A stretch of DNA of 15,693 bases from an uncultured Francisella sp. GTDB taxonomy: Bacteria; Pseudomonadota; Gammaproteobacteria; Burkholderiales; Neisseriaceae. A model generated the notes under the pieces. That model saw only the letters and a list, made by a program, of their open reading frames with translations. It had not been told where the DNA came from and made no database searches. Numbering within the stretch: the first letter of the stretch is position 1; each line of letters starts with the position of its first letter. Where the stretch lies: contig CAJPTP010000005.1 of assembly GCA_905373555.1 (NCBI GenBank), positions 1-15,693 on the forward strand, given 5' to 3'. The translations under genes and the position numbers were made by a program. Positions 7,201 to 12,752 of the stretch are shown piece after piece.

Positions 7201-10200
7201 CCGAAAACTCAGGGCGTAGCCGTCTTCCAGCGTGTCGATCAAACCTTGGGCCTCGAGCGCGGCGGCGTCGTCGAAAATGCCGTAGCGCCGGGCGCGCTCG
7301 AGGTAGAACCGCAGAATCCGCCCGAACTCCAAGGCATTGAGCCGCCAATCCGGCCGGCGGTCCGACTTCCGCGCGGGGTCGAAGCGCCGCTGAATGACGC
7401 GCTCGCTTTGGGCGATTTGCTCGCCGATGCTTTCTTTGAGCTTGTTGAAAGCCGCGACGCCGCCCACTTGGGAATAGCACTTCACCTCAACCAGATTGCA
7501 AACGATCGCGCGCGCTTTGAGATTCAGATCGAACAAAGCCAAGTCGGTGCGCCGAAGCCCAATCGCGCCGTCCTGCTCGCCGCCCAAATCCTTTTGGCTG
7601 TACCAGTCCCGATGCGCATCCAGCGGCGCGATGATTTGGTTGGCCAAGGCGCCTTGGCTTTCAAGGTAAAGCCGGGCCAAGGCCAACCCCAAAGTCTCGG
7701 CTTGGCGGCTGGGGGCGGAAATCAGCCGCAAAGCGATTTGGCCGGACAGCGAGCGCAGCGCGCCCAAAATCTTTTCCGTCGCGCCCTTGTCGGCTCCCAA
7801 TCCGCGCTCAAGCAACACCGGCCGCAGCGCGGCTTGCAGCTCCTCGACGGAGCGCGAGGAAACGATCAGTTTGCGGGCGCCTCGGGCGATCGTCGAGGGG
7901 GCGTAGTCGATGAGGTAATCCGGCCGACCGCTCCGGCCCCCGTGATCGTAAAACTCGACGCCCATGTTGCGATCGACCGTCAGCGCCCAATCGCTGACCC
8001 GATGCGCGTCGAAAATCAGCTCCCGCTGCCGCGCATCCAACTCCAGCGTCTCAACGGGCTCCAAGTCGAAGCCCGAGCCCGAGGCCGCAACGGCGCACGA
8101 CGCCCGGCACAGCTCGCGGCTCAAATCCGCCAACAAAGCAAACGGCGCGCCCGCCGTTTCGCCCTCCGATCCGCCCTTCGATGCGCCCTTCGATGCGCGC
8201 CCAAAAATCGGCCATCTGCGCCAAGCGGTTTGTTTGTCGTTGTCGACAAACTCGGAGCCGTAGCCTTGGATCAGCCCATGCAAGGAGACCGACCCTTCGC
8301 TTCGGCGCTCCAAAGCGATCTTGCGCGGAGGGAACATGTCCAAAAAGACGCTGACGTTGGCCGCGAAGCGCTCGGGGCGGTCGAAAAACGCCGCCAGCGG
8401 GTACTTGGCCACATCCAGCTTGGAAAACAGACGCCGCCCGGTCGGGGACGAAAAGGCCGCCCCTTCGCCTTTTGCGGCTTTCCCCGCGTCGAGCATGGCC
8501 TCCAGCTCAGAGCCCAAAGCGGGCAGGTCGGGGTCGAGGGCAAAAAGACGCACGTCGTAGCGCATGTCCGCATAGGCGCTTTCCTTTTGCAAAATCAACA
8601 GCGCCTGCGCGATCTCGGATCCCGAGCCCGGGTTGAAAACGTTGAGCGACAGCTCCCGCGCGTAAGGCCTTTGGGTTAAATACAGCTTGAGCCGCTCGGC
8701 GATGGCTTGGGACGACACGTCGTCGGCCCCCGACGCGGGCGCGGGCGCGCCCAAAGCGGCGCAAATCCCCGCCTCCAAGCTGCGGGCGTTTTCCTCCTCG
8801 ATGGGGGCGTACATCGCCCAAAACATCCTGATGTTGCCCATGGGCAAAAAGAGGCGCCCGTCATGGGCCGCCACCGCGGCGGGAAACGCGAAGGGCTCCA
8901 GCCGCTCCAGCAAGGCGGCGGAGACGGGGGCGATTGCGTCCTTGCCGCCGCCGCGTTTGAGCTTTTCGACCCAATCGGCGCCCAAGCTCGCCCAAGCGGC
9001 GAACCACAGGCTGCGCAGCGGATGGGTCGGCGAGAGCAAAATCGCGTCGCCCGCGCGGCCGCGAAAATCGGTCGCCTTGACAAGAACGGAGTCGATCGCC
9101 AGCGCCTCGCGCAGCTCCCTCAAACGCTCCGGCCGCCCCTCGCCCGTCGCCGACCGGGCTTGGCGCGTGAGAAACCGAACCCAATCCAGATAGCTTTGCG
9201 CATAATCCAAGCAGGCCTCGCGGCCGTCCAAGAACGAAAAGCCCTGGGTGATCAGTTCGCCCGCGCCCTTGCCCACGGCCTCGAAAAACGCCGCGCGGGC
9301 GCGCAAAAAGGCGCCGCGTTGGGGCGAATCCTCCCCCGCGTCGCTTCGGCGCTCGGGCTCGCCCGCGGTTTGCGACTCGATGCGCAGAACCCAGCTTGCC
9401 GTCAGACGGGGACGTTCCAAAATGCCGCGCTCGATGTTTTTCAGCGCGCCGGAAACCACGAGGCTATACTCGGCCCCGCGCCCAAATCTCGCCCGCATTT
9501 CGGATTGCAAGGCGGAGGCATTGGATTTCGCCGACTCTTTCCAAGACACGGCGCCTTGGGGAATGGAATCGGGGTCGCGGGCGTTTTTGAGCGCCTCGAG
9601 CTGCAGTTTCAAACGGGCATGCCCGACGCTCACCGCGTCGGGCGTCTTGGGCGCTTTTGCTTTTTTCGGCCGCTCGTCCCCCTCCTCGCCCTCGTCGAGG
9701 GCGTCGAACGTCTTGACGTAAAACCGCTCGCTCTCCCAAGGCCGCTCGGCGCCGCCTTCTGCGTCGCTTGGGGCCGAGTCATCCGCGCCTTGCAAAAGCG
9801 ATTCCCCGTCTTTCGTTTGCGGCGACACGCGAATGACATGCCAGCCATCCCGGAAGCGAAACTTCGAGATGTCGATGGTTTTCGACCTGACGAGGCTGTC
9901 TCCTTTCCAAGCGTCAACTTCGGCCCTCCGACCGACCTGCTGGCCATCCTCGTCGAAGATTTGAATCAAAAAACGGCTTAGCCCCTCCACTTTCGAGGGC
10001 GCCGGGCAAACCTCAAAGGTCACCTCGATTTTGTCGCGTTGTCCCGGGATCAAGACCAAGCTGCCCACCAAGTCGGCGAAATTCTTGTCAGTCTCGTCTT
10101 CCGCAATGCGATCCAAATCCGTTCCCGACACCCGCACGGACACGCGATCGCGCGATTGGCGCGCAAGAAACAGCCAATTGTCGAACGACGCGGCGCGCCA

Positions 10201-11040
10201 TCCGGCGTCGGACGCGATGCGCCCGGTCCAAAACTCGGGCTCTCGGATGTCGTTTTGCTTGAAAAACTCAAACAAGAGCCCTTCCAGTTTTTTGTCGGCC
10301 AACCCCAAATCGACCACGCTCGCCCGAACCGACTTGGTCGAGTCCGTCAGGCTGCGAACGGCTTGGATATTGTTTTTGATCTTTTCTTCGACAGGCTCCG
10401 AGCCGTCAAACAACCCAAAATCCGGAATCAAGGCCAGCTCGCTCAAGGCGGCCCCGAAAGCGGCCTCATAGCCCACCTCGTCTTTGCTTTTGCGGACAAT
10501 AACCTGCGCCGAAAGCAGGAGGCGCGCGAAGGCCACGTCGTTCGCGAACGGCCACTGCTGCGCCTTTGCGGCGCCAAAGATGCGGCGCGCGTCCGAAGCC
10601 AAGCCTTTGGGCATTTTTTCCAGCATCCGCTTGTCCAAATCGGCATACAGATCGGGGAAGGTCAACTCCTCGAACGTCGCCACGCCGAAGGAATCCTCGG
10701 CGCTGGTGCGCAGCGTGGGCGGAATAAAGACCAGCAAACGCGGCCGCAGCCGGCCTTGCTCGTCGGGGTTGCGCAATTCCACCAGTTTGGTCGAGGTCAC
10801 GAGTTCGAACCGTCCCTCTTGGCCCGGCGCCGCGAGGATAAAGATGTTTTCGCGCTGATTGGCCGCTCTTTGGCGCAGATTGGCGCACACCCGCCACATG
10901 AGGCCCTCGTCGAGATCCGAAACCCTCATGCAGTGGCCGGGGCCGCGCCGATCCAAAACTTTCCCGATGCGTTCGGCCAACAGCCACGCCAGCGCCCGAT
11001 CCCACAACTCCGATTCCAACGGCGCATCCGCGTTGCTCAT
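4255..11040 (-). CDS. MAD8-like (DptH-like) giant HerA/FtsK ATPase with predicted PD-(D/E)XK nuclease domain
   Basis: A 2261-residue cytosolic protein. The first roughly 1330 residues form a large, apparently globular region. It contains a beta-rich segment near 333-410, an LSPTHPLR motif near 667-674, and a predicted nuclease core near 1130-1220: Asp1166 and Asp1171, then Glu1185-Val-Lys1187, then a helix rich in Gln and Glu. Residues about 1330-1860 are low-complexity and probably disordered. The C-terminal roughly 400 residues are a HerA/FtsK-type motor with Walker A GVQGAGKS (1902-1909), Walker B VVFDEAH with Asp2135 and Glu2136, and a SQDPPSVP segment. I infer a DNA-translocating effector. 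ATG 11040 overlaps the upstream stop (ATGA) and has GGAGGGGAG at 11042-11050. It resembles MAD8 of the methylation-associated defense system and DptH of phosphorothioate restriction. The ATPase is certain; nuclease and family are probable. Confidence 0.75.
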   Translation of the reverse strand: MSNADAPLESELWDRALAWLLAERIGKVLDRRGPGHCMRVSDLDEGLMWRVCANLRQRAANQRENIFILAAPGQEGRFELVTSTKLVELRNPDEQGRLRPRLLVFIPPTLRTSAEDSFGVATFEELTFPDLYADLDKRMLEKMPKGLASDARRIFGAAKAQQWPFANDVAFARLLLSAQVIVRKSKDEVGYEAAFGAALSELALIPDFGLFDGSEPVEEKIKNNIQAVRSLTDSTKSVRASVVDLGLADKKLEGLLFEFFKQNDIREPEFWTGRIASDAGWRAASFDNWLFLARQSRDRVSVRVSGTDLDRIAEDETDKNFADLVGSLVLIPGQRDKIEVTFEVCPAPSKVEGLSRFLIQIFDEDGQQVGRRAEVDAWKGDSLVRSKTIDISKFRFRDGWHVIRVSPQTKDGESLLQGADDSAPSDAEGGAERPWESERFYVKTFDALDEGEEGDERPKKAKAPKTPDAVSVGHARLKLQLEALKNARDPDSIPQGAVSWKESAKSNASALQSEMRARFGRGAEYSLVVSGALKNIERGILERPRLTASWVLRIESQTAGEPERRSDAGEDSPQRGAFLRARAAFFEAVGKGAGELITQGFSFLDGREACLDYAQSYLDWVRFLTRQARSATGEGRPERLRELREALAIDSVLVKATDFRGRAGDAILLSPTHPLRSLWFAAWASLGADWVEKLKRGGGKDAIAPVSAALLERLEPFAFPAAVAAHDGRLFLPMGNIRMFWAMYAPIEEENARSLEAGICAALGAPAPASGADDVSSQAIAERLKLYLTQRPYARELSLNVFNPGSGSEIAQALLILQKESAYADMRYDVRLFALDPDLPALGSELEAMLDAGKAAKGEGAAFSSPTGRRLFSKLDVAKYPLAAFFDRPERFAANVSVFLDMFPPRKIALERRSEGSVSLHGLIQGYGSEFVDNDKQTAWRRWPIFGRASKGASKGGSEGETAGAPFALLADLSRELCRASCAVAASGSGFDLEPVETLELDARQRELIFDAHRVSDWALTVDRNMGVEFYDHGGRSGRPDYLIDYAPSTIARGARKLIVSSRSVEELQAALRPVLLERGLGADKGATEKILGALRSLSGQIALRLISAPSRQAETLGLALARLYLESQGALANQIIAPLDAHRDWYSQKDLGGEQDGAIGLRRTDLALFDLNLKARAIVCNLVEVKCYSQVGGVAAFNKLKESIGEQIAQSERVIQRRFDPARKSDRRPDWRLNALEFGRILRFYLERARRYGIFDDAAALEAQGLIDTLEDGYALSFRSCALVFDFDREKTESPENEVGIEYHRIGMDVIRALMDSPSRVSDAFLGAGEGAGAGASVEAHGRAVGPASASVPVPSCAPAGSPSPGAEEAGAPRPPLASVPKLSQAVFIAPERVRETPPLEPPRGEEGRSAAASGAALRDKREKARGAGGAIHAAETRAPSGGPGPHPLDDLGLAWELAGLGFAPGASGAVSAPGSDDNDETNAPSGGSGLQSRDDRGWARGSAGSGHAAGALDSRGESAEHSDDFKSAPDSLSWADRVKIETPREPEEQADVFAPKKETGDAAVQPASALGMASRDGAPQPRSLGADRGAAAPSVSVCVPLEIHIHGGGQGLEAPGLRPAPEDRETAPIGEVGFVGLGRPASGPSNSPPADAAGLRPETNPAPRAVEASDAVGGGSDGGVPKSWADLADRMACGLVENPGRDGTDLSARDEQGESDGARFMPKRSEPAISSSAFSNSNPDQEGEASGVGASPGNRAGAPEAPREADRTDARVRALCASFDFDDLIRLVSKPLDSDGAEAKGAPSETSPSPRAPESDSAPEPESESESGPEPESEPESAPEPELAPVSKPAQEPNPALDAPPYGVMLGAAASTPQYGLLGERDGQKVALDLNGAHTISLFGVQGAGKSYTLGSIIEMALEPIPRVNALPSPLAAVLFHYSQTLDYAPEFTSMARANSVPKEIELLRRRYGAGPQALKDILILTPKSKRERVQAENPGVSVRPIAFSSSELKVGHWKFLMGAVDSTNLYMKTINSLMRSLGDDLTLANLRQGIETSGLGEQQKNLAKTRLDFAGEYVDDSQRLQDLIRPGRLLVVDLRDELIEKDEALGLFVTMLQIFSEATFKGASFNKLVVFDEAHKYIGNKELIESLVEVVREMRHKGTSVLVASQDPPSVPPKLIELSSEIVMHKFNSPAWLKHIQGVNAPLRNLTPESMSRLGPGDAYVWAREASDEAFSKGAVKIKCRPRVTQHGGATKTAVSGK
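5508..5604. repeat. Degenerate 6-nt-periodic repeat encoding a Ser/Glu/Pro tract
   Basis: GGCTCAGG, GGATTCAG and GGACTC-type units recur throughout, and GGCTCAGGAGCGGA occurs twice exactly 60 bases apart (5513-5526 and 5573-5586). On the - strand it encodes an alternating PESE/PEPE acidic tract just before the HerA-type domain of the giant protein. Because the period is a multiple of three, slippage would change length without breaking the frame. Confidence 0.75.
6481..6735 (-). repeat. Diverged tandem duplication of about 45 codons in the linker of the giant ATPase
   Basis: Residues 1437 onward (ETRAPSGGPG, then DDLGLA) and 1482 onward (ETNAPSGGSG, then DDRGWA) align without gaps for 32 positions with 18 identities, at an offset of 45 residues (135 bases). 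The two copies cover about 6616-6735 and 6481-6600. The pattern indicates that the linker grew at least partly by internal duplication. Confidence 0.7.
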
Positions 11041-12752
11041 GCTCCCCTCCCGCCGGCGGCTTGGCCCGCCGCTCGCTTCAGATCATGGCCCACCGCATAG
11101 CGCGGCGATATCTTTTGGGTCACGTAGGCGTCGGACAGCTCCCCGTAAAATCCGGTCTCGCGCAGGCGCAGCTTGAAAGCCTCGAGATTGAGGCGCAGCG
11201 CCTGCCTGTCCAAAACGCTGGCGTTTTCTGCCTCGCCGGGCGGCAGCCTGTCGATGAAAATTCCGTAGCGCAGCCGCATGAAATCCAACAACTGCTCGAT
11301 GCGAATCTCGCGCGACTCAAAGCGCCCGTCCCGCTCTCTTAGCAAGGCCAACAAAATCAGCGTCTCGAGCAGCTTGTTGCCCAAAACAAACCGCCGTTTG
11401 CCTTTGTGAGGTTGGGCCAGCATGCCGTTTTCCTTGTTTTTCAGCATGATGGAGTCGAAAGCTTGGGGCACGTAATCCCGCTGGTATTTCCCGCGCGCGC
11501 CCATGATGCGTTCGATGAAGCTTTCGAATGCGTTCGACCCCAATGCCTTCGCCTTTTGCGTCAGCGGGTCGATGTCCGCGTCCGAACTCGCTTTCGTAAG
11601 CCGCCATTGGAAGTATTCCTCCCGGTCTAGGTCAAACCGGGGCTTGAGCAAGAACAGCGGGCCGTCGAGGGCGCTCGAGTCGGCGTCGGGCTTGGGCAGC
11701 CTGTTTTTGACTCGCTCACATTCCTCCGCCATCTCGTCGAGCTTCTTGAAGGCGAACAGAGCCTGAACAAAAGGGGTGATCCGCCGATAAAACCGCTCGG
11801 CCGACGCGGACGCCATGCGGCCCATGTGCGATTTGCCGTCGCCGCCCATGTCGACGACCAACCCCAAGCGATAGGGGCAGCCCGCAAACGGCTCGGGGGC
11901 GCCGAGGTCGACCGGGCAAAGGGACTTGCGGCAGGTTTCGTCGCAAAAACCTTGGCCAACCACCTTGGGCAGCATCGCCAACAGCTTGAGGTGGTAAAGC
12001 GACAAGTGGAAGGCCAGCAAGGTTTTGAGCCGATCGATCAGAGCCGGGCGCGAGACGTGCGGGGCGTATGCCATCAGCCGCAAAATGTCGTCGGCCATCA
12101 AATCGGCTTGGCCGACGCACATGGGCGGAACATTGGACGGCGAATCGCCCGCGCCTTGGCGGTCTTCGGCCCCGCCGCGCCAGCGCAGGATCGCCTGGGT
12201 CTCGACGTCGGGTTGCAAACCGGGATCGCCCGCGCCCGCGGCCGCGGCGCGCGCATCGGCGCCCCAACCTTGCTCGGGCGGCGGAAAGAAAAAGCCCCGC
12301 AAGGCGTCCAGCGCGGCCAAGCCCCTGCCGCCGCGGGCGTGGGCCAGCATGCCGTAAATCTGCTCCGAGCCGCCGTAATCGCGGCCCGCCTCGCTGTTGC
12401 GAAACTTGTAGGCGTTGCCGTGCAAAGGCCGAGGCGAGGCCACTTCTTGCGACGCCCGGCCGCGGTTGACGACGTCGATCAAATCGGTCTCGATCCATCG
12501 GCGCGCCGCGCTGTTGCACGCGTCGAACCCTTCAAACCACTGCGGTTGGCTTAGGCATTCGCGCAAAAAATCATCGATCGTCCACGATCCTTTCTTGCCC
12601 AAGACTCTCCCCGCGCGGCCGCCGAATATGAGGCGGGGGAAAAGGCTCGTCAAAACGCGATCCATCTCCAAATGTTTAAACTCAAGGAAACTGACCTTGA
12701 AATCGCGAAACTCTCTGCCATCCTTGCCCTTGAACGCATTTTTCTTTGTCAT
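11037..12752 (-). CDS. MAD7-like (DptG-like) middle subunit of the defense operon, unknown fold
   Basis: A 571-residue protein in which I see no enzymatic motif. The N-terminal part is basic and aromatic (EFRDFKVSFLEFKHLEMDR), and the middle (about 135-215) is Gly/Ala-rich and may be a loop. A four-cysteine cluster follows: Cys270, Cys274, Cys279 and Cys292 (spacing 3, 4, 12), which could hold zinc or possibly an iron-sulfur cluster. The C-terminal third is mostly helical and charged. GGDGKS soon after the cysteines resembles a P-loop but lacks the needed upstream glycine. ATG 12752 overlaps the kinase stop in ATGA, with GAGGG at 12759-12763; its own TGA overlaps the next ATG in the same way. 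Position between a kinase-ATPase and a HerA-type giant suggests MAD7 or a DptG analogue, perhaps an adaptor joining the two. The family call rests mainly on context. Confidence 0.65.
   Translation of the reverse strand: MTKKNAFKGKDGREFRDFKVSFLEFKHLEMDRVLTSLFPRLIFGGRAGRVLGKKGSWTIDDFLRECLSQPQWFEGFDACNSAARRWIETDLIDVVNRGRASQEVASPRPLHGNAYKFRNSEAGRDYGGSEQIYGMLAHARGGRGLAALDALRGFFFPPPEQGWGADARAAAAGAGDPGLQPDVETQAILRWRGGAEDRQGAGDSPSNVPPMCVGQADLMADDILRLMAYAPHVSRPALIDRLKTLLAFHLSLYHLKLLAMLPKVVGQGFCDETCRKSLCPVDLGAPEPFAGCPYRLGLVVDMGGDGKSHMGRMASASAERFYRRITPFVQALFAFKKLDEMAEECERVKNRLPKPDADSSALDGPLFLLKPRFDLDREEYFQWRLTKASSDADIDPLTQKAKALGSNAFESFIERIMGARGKYQRDYVPQAFDSIMLKNKENGMLAQPHKGKRRFVLGNKLLETLILLALLRERDGRFESREIRIEQLLDFMRLRYGIFIDRLPPGEAENASVLDRQALRLNLEAFKLRLRETGFYGELSDAYVTQKISPRYAVGHDLKRAAGQAAGGRGA

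Noticed and set aside
8160..8210. Short 12-bp tandem repeat encoding SKGASKG in the giant protein
   Set aside because: Only two copies in a surface-loop-like stretch; not notable on its own.
4216..8679. Long + strand open frames opposite the giant ATPase gene (440 and 721 codons)
   Set aside because: They are antisense shadows. The - strand frame has Walker A, Walker B and nuclease motifs, while the + frames have biased composition and no ribosome sites.
11840..11875. GGDGKS in the middle subunit as a Walker A P-loop
   Set aside because: The glycine that must lie five residues before GKS is absent (Asp is there), and no Walker B is evident.
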